From the NCBI GenBank assembly GCA_022820645.1, contig JAJEFD010000002.1, forward strand, positions 124,001-188,000: a DNA stretch of 64,000 nt, in the 5' to 3' direction. The position numbers and the translations under genes are program-made. The stretch's first letter is position 1. The number at the start of each line of letters is the position of its first letter. Shown one piece after another: positions 1-10,314 of this stretch. Origin of the DNA: Dehalococcoidia bacterium (lineage in GTDB: Bacteria; Chloroflexota; Dehalococcoidia; Lucifugimonadales; Australimonadaceae). The notes under the pieces are model-generated. The model saw nothing but the letters and a program-made list of their open reading frames with translations, ran no database searches and was not told the DNA's origin.

Positions 1-893
1 TCGTGCAATTCGGCGACGGCCATCGAGGACGGAGAGCCTTGCCCCGGCTCGACGTCTACATCGAACACCATATTGTTGAGGTTGTCCGTAACGCCGCCCA
101 GATTGAGCAGCCCTACGTAGGGAGCAAGATCGCCTACCGGGCGTGTGCAGTCCTCGGAGCTCGATGTGATGCGGCCGTCCTCAGCAACCGTTTCGAACGT
201 GCATTCCTGGAAGGTGAGCCCGTCGCTGATGGAGTTGAGCAGCAGCCATGCCGCGATGACGAACGCGGCGGCATAGGCGCGCCGCGTCGTGAACGCGGCC
301 ACGGCCAGCGGTCCCACCGAGATGAACGTGGCGATGAGCACGCCCATGAACAGGATGCGCGGCACGTCCTGCCAGTTGTCGCGGATGTAGTCCACCTGGT
401 CGCCGGCCGTGAGTATGAGCCCCGCCTGCAGGACGATCTGTCCGGCGTAGACCAGTACGAGCACGATGGCGAAGAATGCGAGGAAGCGCGCGATGAGGTA
501 GTCGTTCGACGTGAGCGGCCGGACCAGATAGAGCGGGAGCACGTTGTCCCTGCGGTCGGGGCAGAGCAGCTCCGGCGCCATAATCGCCCCGAAGATGATG
601 AGGATGACGCTCACGATCGAGTAGTAGTCGGCAGGGCCGGGGATGAATTGCGATGCATCATCACCGGCGATCGGGTCGAGGAACGCGAGGATGGTGACGA
701 AGACGGCGGCGGGTGTTATCACCGCCAGGAACAGGCCGACCGGCAGTATCTTCGCGCGGCCTCCGCGCCCGATGCCGAGCACGGTGCGAACGCCGTTCTC
801 GAACAGCGCCAGCCGCGCCCGGTTGCGCCCTTCGCGCGGCCCCGTGTACCGCTGGTATCCGAGGTCGAAGACCTCCGCCTCGCGCGCCTTCAC
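1..893 (-). CDS. ABC-2 type transporter permease (3' end outside window)
   Basis: Membrane subunit of an ABC exporter, paired with the ATPase encoded just upstream. I translated the minus strand from the GTG at 893; it stays open to the window edge for 297 codons. It begins VKAREAEVFDLGYQRYTGPR and shows hydrophobic segments near residues 60-75, 105-120, 145-165, 195-210 and 215-235, with a hydrophilic loop rich in Cys and acidic residues after residue 240. The motif LLCPDRRDNVLPLYLVRP is typical of ABC-2 permeases of Chloroflexota and Actinomycetota. The start codon overlaps the ATPase stop in a GTGA arrangement, indicating translational coupling. Substrate is unknown; these two-gene exporters often handle drugs, lipids or peptides (inference). 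Confidence 0.85.
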   Translation of the reverse strand, partial: MKAREAEVFDLGYQRYTGPREGRNRARLALFENGVRTVLGIGRGGRAKILPVGLFLAVITPAAVFVTILAFLDPIAGDDASQFIPGPADYYSIVSVILIIFGAIMAPELLCPDRRDNVLPLYLVRPLTSNDYLIARFLAFFAIVLVLVYAGQIVLQAGLILTAGDQVDYIRDNWQDVPRILFMGVLIATFISVGPLAVAAFTTRRAYAAAFVIAAWLLLNSISDGLTFQECTFETVAEDGRITSSSEDCTRPVGDLAPYVGLLNLGGVTDNLNNMVFDVDVEPGQGSPSSMAVAELH

Positions 894-1792
894 GCGGGTC
901 TGCTCCTGAAGATGTCGGTGAGCGTGCGGCGCTCAGGCGAGAGCCGCCGTATGCGTGCGCCGGACTCGACCGCCGCGTCCCGGATGAGGTCGTAGTCGGC
1001 CTCGCGCGCCTGTTCGACGATGAGCAGCTGGCCGTCGTCAGACGCCTGCACGCCCTTCGCGGCGAGCGCAGTAACGAACTCCTCGTGCCGGTCGGCGACC
1101 TCGATGAGCAGCGTCTCGGTCTCCTCGGTGAGTTTGGCGACAGCGCCCTCCTGCGCGAGCACGCCGGACTCGAGCACGATGACGGAGTCGGCGGTGCGCT
1201 CCACGTCGCCCATCAGGTGGGTGGAGAGCATGACGCTGATGCCGAACGTGTTGGCCGTGCGGTGGATGAGGCGCAGCATCTCCTGGCGCCCGTCCGGATC
1301 GAGGCCGGCGGTCGGCTCGTCGAGCAGCACCAGCACCGGGTCGTGAACGATCGCCTGCGCGAGCTTCACGCGCTGCTTCATGCCGGTGGAGTATTCGCCG
1401 ATGGGCCGGTAGCGCTCCTCGTCCAGTCCGACGTGGCGGAGCACGTCAGCGGCGCGGGTCCGCGCCTGGCCCGGCGGGATGCCGCTCACCTGCGCCATGT
1501 GCATCAGGAACTCGGAGGCGGTCATGCTCTTGGGCAGGCAGTCGTTCTCCGGCATGTAGCCGATGCGTGCACGCCCCTCGGTGGAGCGGTACGGCTCCTC
1601 GCCGAGCAGCATCGCCGAGCCGGAAGTCGGTTGGATGAGGCCGAGGAAGAGCTTCATCGCGGTGCTCTTCCCTGCGCCGTTGGGGCCGAGGAGCCCGGTC
1701 ACTCCCTCGTGAACATCGAACGAGACGCCATCGAGAGCAACCGTGGAGCCGTAGTGCTTGGTGAGGTTCCGGGCTTCGAGAAGAGCAGGCAC
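890..1792 (-). CDS. ABC transporter ATP-binding protein
   Basis: ATPase of an ABC-2 exporter, 300 residues, cytoplasmic face of the membrane. From the chosen GTG start the protein reads VPALLEARNLTKHYG. Walker A GPNGAGKST lies at residues 36-44, the signature is a degenerate YSTGMKQR, Walker B is LVLLDEPTAGLDP and the switch is STHLM. The reading frame is open further upstream, but that extension would run into the divergent icmF gene and shows no family homology, so GTG at 1792 is preferred. The C-terminal 80 residues form the variable domain common in DrrA/CcmA-type ATPases. It overlaps the permease start by four bases. Confidence 0.9.
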   Translation of the reverse strand: MPALLEARNLTKHYGSTVALDGVSFDVHEGVTGLLGPNGAGKSTAMKLFLGLIQPTSGSAMLLGEEPYRSTEGRARIGYMPENDCLPKSMTASEFLMHMAQVSGIPPGQARTRAADVLRHVGLDEERYRPIGEYSTGMKQRVKLAQAIVHDPVLVLLDEPTAGLDPDGRQEMLRLIHRTANTFGISVMLSTHLMGDVERTADSVIVLESGVLAQEGAVAKLTEETETLLIEVADRHEEFVTALAAKGVQASDDGQLLIVEQAREADYDLIRDAAVESGARIRRLSPERRTLTDIFRSRPA

Positions 1793-1843
1793 GAGCGGAG
1801 TATACAGGACAGCGGCGCCGTTCGGACGGCCTTCACCGCGCGC

Positions 1844-1849
1844 TATACT
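1844..1849 (+). promoter_or_regulatory. Possible -10 box for icmF (short-leader or leaderless)
   Basis: TATACT sits 7 bases before the icmF ATG at 1857, with TTCGGA 17 bases upstream as a weak -35. If real, transcription would start at or next to the ATG. No purine-rich ribosome-binding site is visible between this box and the start. Confidence 0.35.
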
Positions 1850-1856
1850 TTCCGCC

Positions 1857-4817
1857 ATGCACCGCCCGCCTCGATTCGTCATCGCCACTCCCATCTGCGA
1901 CGGCCACGACGTTGCCGCCGCGGCAATCACCCGCATCCTGCGCGCGCAGGGCACGGAGGCGGTCTACGTCGGCTTCAACAAGAGCGCCTACCAGATCGCG
2001 AAGGCAGCGTCCGAGGAGGACGCCACCGGCATCGCAGTGAGCACGTACAACGGCGGGCACATGTCGTTCCTGCGCGAAGTGCTCGCCGAGCAGGCTCGGC
2101 AGGGCATACCCGACGTCCCGCTGTTCGCCGGGGGCGGCGGCACCATCCTCGAACGCGAAGTCGCGCCACTGCTCCGCATGGGCGTTGCGAAGGTCTACCG
2201 GCCCCCGCTCGACCTCGCCGACGCGGTGCGCGACATGACCTCGCTTGCGAACGATGCTGCCAGGAAACAACCAACCACATCGAATGACACAGCCCCGTTC
2301 CGTGCGCTCGCAGAACGGCTGACCGCCATCGAGTGGGGCGGCGCGCATCCCGCCGAGTCGCACGCCAACGGAAGGCCAGTCGTGTGGGGCATCGGCGGAC
2401 GCGGCGGGGCAGGGAAGAGCACCCTCATCGACGAGCTGCTGCTGCGGTTCCTGCGCTCCACGGACGGACGCGTCGCCGTGCTTACCGCCGACCCCACGCT
2501 CGGCGACCGCCTGCGCATGGTGCACTGCTACTCCCCGCGCGTGTTCGTCCGCTCCGTCAGCGTCGGACCCGGCGACTCGACCGAGGAGAAGACTGCGCCG
2601 CTCGTCGCCGAACTGCGCGCCCACGACTTCGACCTCATCCTCGTGGAGTCCGTCGGCCTCGGGCAGAACGAGCTTGGCGTCGCGCCCGTCGCCGATGCCT
2701 CCGTCTTCTGCATGACGCCGGAGTACGGCAGCGACGTGCAGTTGGAGAAGGAAGCCCTCCTGAGAAGGGCCGACCTCGTCGTGATGAACAAGCGCGACTT
2801 CCCGCAGGCCGAGGCGCGCTATGCCCGCGTCCGCCGGTTCGTCGGAGACGAGGAGCGCGTCTTCCTCACCGAGGCCAAGCGCTTCGGCGACACGGGCGTC
2901 ACGGCGCTGTTCGAGGAGATCGCCCGCCGCTCCGGTCTGCACCCCCATCCTATCCTTCCCTCATCCAGGGGGAAGGGACCAGGCTGGGGCGAGAGCCCAT
3001 CACCGGTGCCGTTCAGCCGACGCGGCTACCTCGGCGCGGTCGTCGACACCCACGAGGCGTACTACGCCGAGGCAGAGGAAGAGGCGGTGCTCGCATCGAA
3101 CGGCGGAGCGTCGCGCGACTACCAGGCCGAGTACGACCGCATCTGGCAGACGTACGGCTTCGACGGCGACCTCTCCGGCACGGTCGTCGAGGACGGCGTC
3201 GCCTACCGCGAGTCGCCGAGCGGGCGTGTGCCGGTCGCCCGCGAGACGACGACCGGCCTCTGGACGCCCGTGCTCGGACTGCCGGACCGCGACGCGAGCC
3301 CGCGCCAGATCGTGCGCTATCTCTACACGCAGAACCTGCCCGGCGCATTCCCGTTCACCGAGGGCGCGTACCGCTTCCGCCGCCGCGACGAGGACCCTAT
3401 CCGCATGTTCGCCGGACTGGGGATGCCGGAGACGACGAACGCCCGCTTCCACCTGCTCGCCGCCGGGCACGGCGCGCCGCGACTCTCCACGGCGTTCGAC
3501 TCGCTCACGCTCTACGGACTCGACTCCGACGAGCCCGGCGCGCTCGCAAAGGTCGGGGAGGGCGGCGTCGCCGTCGACACGCTCGACGACATGCTGCGCC
3601 TCTACGACGGCTTCGACCTCTCACGCACGTCCGTCTCGATGACGATCAACGGCCCCGCGCCGACGTTGATGGCGATGTTCCTCGTGGCAGCGCGCAAGCG
3701 CGGGTTCGACTGGAAGTCGCTGCACGGCACCGTGCAGGCCGACATCCTCAAGGAGGTGCAGGCGCAGAACGAGGCGCTCTTCCCGCTGGAGCCGTCGCTC
3801 CGCCTCATCGCCGACATGACCGAGCACATGATGCGGGAGGCGCCGGGCTGGTACCCGCTCTCCATCTCCGGCTACCACATCGGCGAGGCGGGGGCGAACC
3901 CAGTGCAGGAGCTCGCGTTCACGCTCGCGAACGGCCTCACGTACATCGAGACGCTGCGGGCACGCGGGCTGCCCATCGAGGAGTTCACGCGCCGATTCTC
4001 GTTCTTCTTCACCTCCGGCTCCGAGCTGGAGTTCAACGTGCTGGGACGCGTCGCACGCCGCGTGTGGGCGGTCGCGCTGAAGCGCTGCTACGGCGTCGAG
4101 GGCCCCGGCCTCGCGCTGCGCTTCCACAGCCAGACGTCCGGGCGCTCGCTGCAGGACTCGGAGCCGCTACACAACCTCACACGGGTCGCATTGCAGGCGG
4201 AGCACGCCCTGCACAACAACACCAACTCGCTCCACACCAACTCCTACAAAGAGACGTACACCACGCCCCAGGAGGACGACGTCCTGCTCGCGATGGGCAG
4301 CCAGCAGATCCCGCTCGTGGAGAGCGGCGACTTCGGCTACATCGAGAACCTCAACCAGGGCGCGTACGGCCTGACGTACCTCGAGGCCGAGGTCGAGCGG
4401 GCCGTACACCGCATCTTCCGCGAGATCGACCAGCAGGGCGGCGTGCTGCCCGCCATCGAGAACGAGTACTTCCGCACCGCAATCCAGGAGGAGGTGCAGC
4501 GCGAGCGGGAGGCGATGCGCGACGGCAAGCGCCGCGTCGTGGGCGTGAACTACCTCACGGGCAGGGACGGGGCACGACCGCGCGGCGAGCTCGTCCACAT
4601 CCCCATGAAGGCGAAACGCGCCCAAGCCGCGCGCACCCGCGCGTTCAAGCGTGAGCACGCGGTCGAAGCCGAGGCCGCGCTCGAACGGCTGCAGGCCGCC
4701 GCCGTCTCGGACGCCAACGTCTTCGAGGCGCTGCTCGACGCCGTGGAGCACGCAACCGTCGGCCAGATCACCCACGCGCTGTGGGAGGTCTGGGGGCGGT
4801 TCCGCCCGAGCATGTAG
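1857..4817 (+). CDS. icmF: Fused isobutyryl-CoA mutase (IcmF): B12 domain, MeaB-like GTPase and mutase
   Basis: Adenosylcobalamin-dependent acyl-CoA mutase, 986 residues; family members interconvert isobutyryl-CoA and n-butyryl-CoA, some also pivalyl/isovaleryl-CoA. Domain order is diagnostic: B12-binding domain at about 1-135 with DGHDV (His17 the expected cobalt ligand), MeaB-type GTPase at about 150-350 with Walker A GGRGGAGKST (180-189) and NKRD, then the TIM-barrel mutase from about 390 to the end with SISGYHIGEAGANP, HSQTSGRSL and NNTNSLHTNSYKE, which match IcmF rather than methylmalonyl-CoA mutase. It is somewhat shorter than typical IcmF (about 1,090). Residues about 362-385, in the linker between GTPase and mutase, are encoded by a dispersed palindromic repeat. 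ATG at 1857 is chosen because the protein begins there as family members do. Confidence 0.95.
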   Translation: MHRPPRFVIATPICDGHDVAAAAITRILRAQGTEAVYVGFNKSAYQIAKAASEEDATGIAVSTYNGGHMSFLREVLAEQARQGIPDVPLFAGGGGTILEREVAPLLRMGVAKVYRPPLDLADAVRDMTSLANDAARKQPTTSNDTAPFRALAERLTAIEWGGAHPAESHANGRPVVWGIGGRGGAGKSTLIDELLLRFLRSTDGRVAVLTADPTLGDRLRMVHCYSPRVFVRSVSVGPGDSTEEKTAPLVAELRAHDFDLILVESVGLGQNELGVAPVADASVFCMTPEYGSDVQLEKEALLRRADLVVMNKRDFPQAEARYARVRRFVGDEERVFLTEAKRFGDTGVTALFEEIARRSGLHPHPILPSSRGKGPGWGESPSPVPFSRRGYLGAVVDTHEAYYAEAEEEAVLASNGGASRDYQAEYDRIWQTYGFDGDLSGTVVEDGVAYRESPSGRVPVARETTTGLWTPVLGLPDRDASPRQIVRYLYTQNLPGAFPFTEGAYRFRRRDEDPIRMFAGLGMPETTNARFHLLAAGHGAPRLSTAFDSLTLYGLDSDEPGALAKVGEGGVAVDTLDDMLRLYDGFDLSRTSVSMTINGPAPTLMAMFLVAARKRGFDWKSLHGTVQADILKEVQAQNEALFPLEPSLRLIADMTEHMMREAPGWYPLSISGYHIGEAGANPVQELAFTLANGLTYIETLRARGLPIEEFTRRFSFFFTSGSELEFNVLGRVARRVWAVALKRCYGVEGPGLALRFHSQTSGRSLQDSEPLHNLTRVALQAEHALHNNTNSLHTNSYKETYTTPQEDDVLLAMGSQQIPLVESGDFGYIENLNQGAYGLTYLEAEVERAVHRIFREIDQQGGVLPAIENEYFRTAIQEEVQREREAMRDGKRRVVGVNYLTGRDGARPRGELVHIPMKAKRAQAARTRAFKREHAVEAEAALERLQAAAVSDANVFEALLDAVEHATVGQITHALWEVWGRFRPSM
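2945..3000 (+). repeat. Dispersed palindromic repeat inside icmF (family A)
   Basis: CCTTCCC...GGGGAAGG hairpin followed by a G-rich tail resembles the CCCTCTCC/GGAGAGGG elements found between genes elsewhere in the window. It is read in frame as a Pro/Ser/Gly-rich linker in IcmF. Confidence 0.55.
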
Positions 4818-4824
4818 GCCGCCC

Positions 4825-5916
4825 CTAGCTCAGCGCGTGGTTGACGACCGGCACCATCGCCGAGAGGTCGACGTGCGACTGCAGCGCCTCGTTCACCTGC
4901 GCCAGCGGGTACTGGTGGGTGATCATCTTCTCCACTGGCACGTCGATGCGGGTCCGCATCAACCGCATGGAGCGGATGATGTTCTCCACCTTCGAGCCGA
5001 CGACGCCCGCGACGGTGAGGTCTTTCGCCGCGATGCGCGACGGGTCCATCTCCACCGATGTCGGCAGGATGAGGCCGATGACGAGGTACTTCCCGCCGTA
5101 GCGCACCATCTGGAGTCCCTCGTGGACGGACGTGCGCGCACCGGACGCCTCGACGACGAGGTCGGGGCCACCGCCGGTCAGTTCACGCACGCGCTCGATG
5201 CGCGACTCGGGCGTCGGGTGGTCGGCAAGGTCGATCGTCTCGTCCGCGCCAAGCTCGCGGGCGAGCGCGAGGCGGTGGGACGGCGCGCCGATCATGATGG
5301 CGCGCGCCGCGCCGCGGGCCTTCGCCTGCACCATTGCGCCCATGCCGATCGGGCCGGAGCCCTGGATGACGACCGTATCGCCGGGGTCGGGTGCGTTGAG
5401 CTTGCGCAGGCCGCTCATGGTGGTGTGGTTGCCGATGACGGACATCAGCGCCCGCTCGGTGCTCATGTCGTCAGGAACGCGCATGATCGCGGGATTCGGC
5501 TCCAGCAGCAGGTACTGGCCGAAGCCGCCGCGCAGCATCGTGCCGGAGGAGGGGTCGACGTGCGAGTTGCCATAGTGGATGGAGTTCGTGCAGCGCAGCC
5601 CCATCAGGCAGTTGTAGCAGTGGCCGCACGGCGCGGAGTGAAAGAGCACACGGTCGCCCTCGCGGAGCGTCTCGCCGAGGATGTCCGTGCGAATGTTCGC
5701 CCCGAGCGCCGCCACGACGCCGATGTTCTCGTGGCCCCAGATGATGGGGTGCGGGGCGTCCGGGTTGTACCAGTTGTGCGCGTCCGTGCCACAGACAGCG
5801 GCCATGCTCATCCGCACGAGGATGTTGTCCGGCCCAACGTCCGGCACCGGGAATTCCTGCACTTCCAACGGGCGCTCAGCCCCGACGAACACCGCTGCCA
5901 GACAACTCTCCGCCAT
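4825..5916 (-). CDS. Zinc-dependent medium-chain alcohol dehydrogenase
   Basis: NAD(P)-dependent dehydrogenase of the MDR superfamily, 363 residues, close to threonine/sorbitol/secondary-alcohol dehydrogenases. Catalytic zinc ligands are Cys42 (VCGTD) and His62-Glu63 (GHE); the structural zinc loop has four Cys (near residues 95-115, PCGHCYNC...C). The Rossmann motif is GSGPIGMG. The ATG at 5916 follows GAGGAG at good spacing; an in-frame GTG three codons earlier is less likely. It converges on icmF, stops seven bases apart. Physiological substrate cannot be read from the sequence. Confidence 0.9.
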   Translation of the reverse strand: MAESCLAAVFVGAERPLEVQEFPVPDVGPDNILVRMSMAAVCGTDAHNWYNPDAPHPIIWGHENIGVVAALGANIRTDILGETLREGDRVLFHSAPCGHCYNCLMGLRCTNSIHYGNSHVDPSSGTMLRGGFGQYLLLEPNPAIMRVPDDMSTERALMSVIGNHTTMSGLRKLNAPDPGDTVVIQGSGPIGMGAMVQAKARGAARAIMIGAPSHRLALARELGADETIDLADHPTPESRIERVRELTGGGPDLVVEASGARTSVHEGLQMVRYGGKYLVIGLILPTSVEMDPSRIAAKDLTVAGVVGSKVENIIRSMRLMRTRIDVPVEKMITHQYPLAQVNEALQSHVDLSAMVPVVNHALS

Positions 5917-5986
5917 GACGCACACTCCTCGTACAGGCTGGCGCGAGTCTAGAAGCGGGCAGGGGGAGCGTCAACGACGCGCGGAA

Positions 5987-6364
5987 CTATCCGACGTCCG
6001 GCCGCGGGCGCGACGTCATCCGCTTCGCCGCGTAGACGAGGCCGATCGCCGGGATGACCGCAAACACCAGCGGGAGCTCCCAGTCCCCCTTCACCGTGCC
6101 TCCGGCGATCAACAGCGCGAGCACCACGTCGGCCACCACGTTCACCACGAGGAGGGCGGTGGCGACGCGGACCCCCTTGAGCGAGAGCCCGGGCTGCGTC
6201 ACGAGTACAAAAAGTCCTATGGCGGCGAGCGGATGAACGAGGACCAGCACCAGCCGCTCCCCAAGGCTGCCGCCATCCGCGAACGAGCCCACCAGGGCCG
6301 TGAGCACCGTGAAGGCTACCTGGAGCACGGCCAGGACGAGCATGAGTACCCGGAATATCCTCAT
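5987..6364 (-). CDS. Small four-helix membrane protein, unknown function
   Basis: 125 residues starting MRIFRVLMLVLAVLQVAF. Four hydrophobic segments (about 3-25, 38-55, 63-85, 95-112) and a basic C-terminus (RMTSRPRPD) suggest an inner-membrane protein with both ends inside. I do not recognise a family. It follows the permease gene by 31 bases on the same strand and may be co-transcribed with it. Confidence 0.6.
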   Translation of the reverse strand: MRIFRVLMLVLAVLQVAFTVLTALVGSFADGGSLGERLVLVLVHPLAAIGLFVLVTQPGLSLKGVRVATALLVVNVVADVVLALLIAGGTVKGDWELPLVFAVIPAIGLVYAAKRMTSRPRPDVG

Positions 6365-6395
6365 GGCGTAACGGTAGGCAGCCGGCGCGCGGGGG

Positions 6396-8129
6396 TCAAG
6401 GCGAACCCTCGACCCGGACCGAGACGACGTCGATGCCGTAATACTGCCGGTGCTGCACGCCGGATGCGTAGTGCCGCAGCAGCCGGAAGGACATTTCGCC
6501 CGGGTCTGCGACAGCAGGCTGCTCTGCCAGGTACGCGAGCCTGTCCTGCAGGTTCTCCCTGCCGATAACCGAGGCCACGAATTCCAGCTCGACCACACCT
6601 GCACCGGGGCGCGCCGACACGTGCAGCCACGGCGCTCTGTCTGCACCTTCACGCTCACTCACCGGCATCAGGCTGGCAACAGCCTCCTCGCCCGCCGAGC
6701 GCAGGCGTATCGAGGAAGACTCGTTCCATCGCATGCCGGCGGCAACGTCAACCAGGAACGCGTCGATGGCGGGAAGCGCCGAGTCGTCGAGCGCAACCTC
6801 GAGCCGTTTGCCCCGGCGGCTACTGAACTCGATGAATGCCGTGAGCAGGACCGCAACGACCAGCCCGGACACTATCGGGTTCCCGAGAAGCGAACCCCAC
6901 GACGGGCCGAGCACCGGTTCGACGACGTTCAGGTGCTGCATGCCGACGCCGACGGCGAACGAGAGGCCGATGACGAGCACCTTCCCCTGGTCGAGGCCAT
7001 CCTGGGTGGCCGCCTGCAGGCCGCCCACGAAGAACAGCCCGAGCAGCAGGAGCAGGTATGCGCCCATGACCGGGTCGGGAACGGTGAGCAACAGCGCTGT
7101 GAACTTCGGCAGCAGCGCAAGGACGACGAAGACGGCCGCAATGGCGAACCCGACCCTGCGAGCGGCAACGCCCGTCAGGCTCGTGAGCGCGGCGCCGAAC
7201 GAGGAGAAGGCCATGGTGGGAGGCGTCCCCGCTATGCCCGCCAGCAACATGCCGACGCTGTTGGCGCCCACCGCGCCCTGCACCTGCCGGAAGTCGATCG
7301 CGCGCTGCCGGCGCTGGGAGGCGCTCTGAATGATGACGCTGTCGCTGATGCCCTTTATGGCGAGCACCAGCGTGAGCACGATGAACGTCGGCAGCAGCGT
7401 CCAGAATTCCAGCCCGAACGCCAGGTCGATCCCGGGAGGCCGGAGATCAGGGATACCGAACCAGGGCGCGTCGATCACCCGTTGATAGTCGTAGATGCCG
7501 AAGAACACGGCCACGACACAGCCGGCCCCGATGCTGATGAGCGCAGACCAGACCCGCCACATGCCGGACGCGCGCAGGGTGAGCGCGGCAGACACCGCCA
7601 GCGTCACCGCGGCCACGACGGGGCCCGATGCCGGGGATCTCCCTTCCGGCACGTCCGCCAGCCGCTCGAATACGACAGGGGCAATGGTGACTGCGACCAG
7701 CATGAGCACCGTCCCGGACACTACGGGCGTGATGATCCGTCTCATAAGGGGGAGCCACGCGGCTACTGCGAACTGGAAGAGCGACGAGGCGACGAGGAGG
7801 GTCGCCAGCAGGGCAGGTCCGCCCTGCGACACCGCCGCCGCGGTGATGGCCACGAACTGGATCGTCGGCCCGGTGACCACCGTCAACCCGCATCCAAGGC
7901 GCCACAACCGGACCGCCTGGATGGTCGTGACGACCGCGTTGATGATGAACGCAGCGAAGACCGCCCACGTCAGGTAGGCGTCGTCCTGGCCGGACGCCCG
8001 CACGGTGAGGATGACGACCAGCACGGTCGGCGGCAGGGCGAGCACGACGTACTGAACGGCGACTCCCAGCGCCAGGGGCAGGGGACATGGTTCGTCGGGT
8101 CCGTACCGGATGTGTTCGTTGACGCGCAC
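6396..8129 (-). CDS. NCS2-family nucleobase (xanthine/uracil-type) permease with C-terminal soluble domain
   Basis: Nucleobase:cation symporter-2, 577 residues. About 12-14 hydrophobic segments fill residues 20-430; the family-typical stretches TGPTIQFVAI, ILAIKGISDS-like and GMLLAGIAGTPPTMAFSS are present. The last 140 residues are soluble and include MRWNESSSIRLRSAGEEA, a pattern like the HATPase_c_2 (anti-sigma kinase) fold seen at the C-terminus of some NCS2 proteins. Start choice: GTG at 8129 has GGAG five bases upstream and gives VRVNEHIRYGPDE, the usual family N-terminus; ATGs at 8156 and 8177 are alternatives. Substrate specificity is unresolved. Confidence 0.88.
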   Translation of the reverse strand: MRVNEHIRYGPDEPCPLPLALGVAVQYVVLALPPTVLVVILTVRASGQDDAYLTWAVFAAFIINAVVTTIQAVRLWRLGCGLTVVTGPTIQFVAITAAAVSQGGPALLATLLVASSLFQFAVAAWLPLMRRIITPVVSGTVLMLVAVTIAPVVFERLADVPEGRSPASGPVVAAVTLAVSAALTLRASGMWRVWSALISIGAGCVVAVFFGIYDYQRVIDAPWFGIPDLRPPGIDLAFGLEFWTLLPTFIVLTLVLAIKGISDSVIIQSASQRRQRAIDFRQVQGAVGANSVGMLLAGIAGTPPTMAFSSFGAALTSLTGVAARRVGFAIAAVFVVLALLPKFTALLLTVPDPVMGAYLLLLLGLFFVGGLQAATQDGLDQGKVLVIGLSFAVGVGMQHLNVVEPVLGPSWGSLLGNPIVSGLVVAVLLTAFIEFSSRRGKRLEVALDDSALPAIDAFLVDVAAGMRWNESSSIRLRSAGEEAVASLMPVSEREGADRAPWLHVSARPGAGVVELEFVASVIGRENLQDRLAYLAEQPAVADPGEMSFRLLRHYASGVQHRQYYGIDVVSVRVEGSP

Positions 8130-8220
8130 TCTCGCTCCATGCCGATGCGGCGGCATGGTACGCGGTCGAGGTTCCATGGAGAAAGGGGAATCACCACGCG
8201 CTCCCGACAGGATGCTGCGA

Positions 8221-8249
8221 CTGGATTCCCGCCTGCGCGGGAATGACAG
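8221..8249 (+). repeat. Dispersed hairpin repeat, family D copy 1
   Basis: CTGGATTCCCGCCTGCGCGG followed by GAATGACAG: an inverted-orientation copy of the GTCATTCC...GGAATCCAG element also found at 10229-10255. It lies upstream of the acyl-CoA synthetase gene. Confidence 0.75.
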
Positions 8250-8321
8250 GTGAGGGCGCGTTGCCGGAAACGCGCCTCTCCCATAACATCGCGCTCGCAC
8301 GACACACGGAGGACTCCTTCC

Positions 8322-10223
<1,902 letters not shown>

Positions 10224-10225
10224 TT

Positions 10226-10259
10226 CCCGTCATTCCAGCGAAGGCTGGAATCCAGAAGC
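10226..10259 (+). repeat. Dispersed hairpin repeat, family D copy 2
   Basis: CGTCATTCCAGCGAAGGCTG followed by GAATCCAG, starting three bases after the synthetase stop codon. Opposite orientation to the copy at 8221-8249. Confidence 0.75.
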
Positions 10260-10314
10260 GCGCGCAAGCGCACACGCTCACACGGTGGGGCGAACAGGCT
10301 GAGAGGGTGTCGCG

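Noticed and set aside
1793-1856. Cobalamin riboswitch before icmF
   Set aside because: The 64-base spacer is too short and no B12-box is visible.
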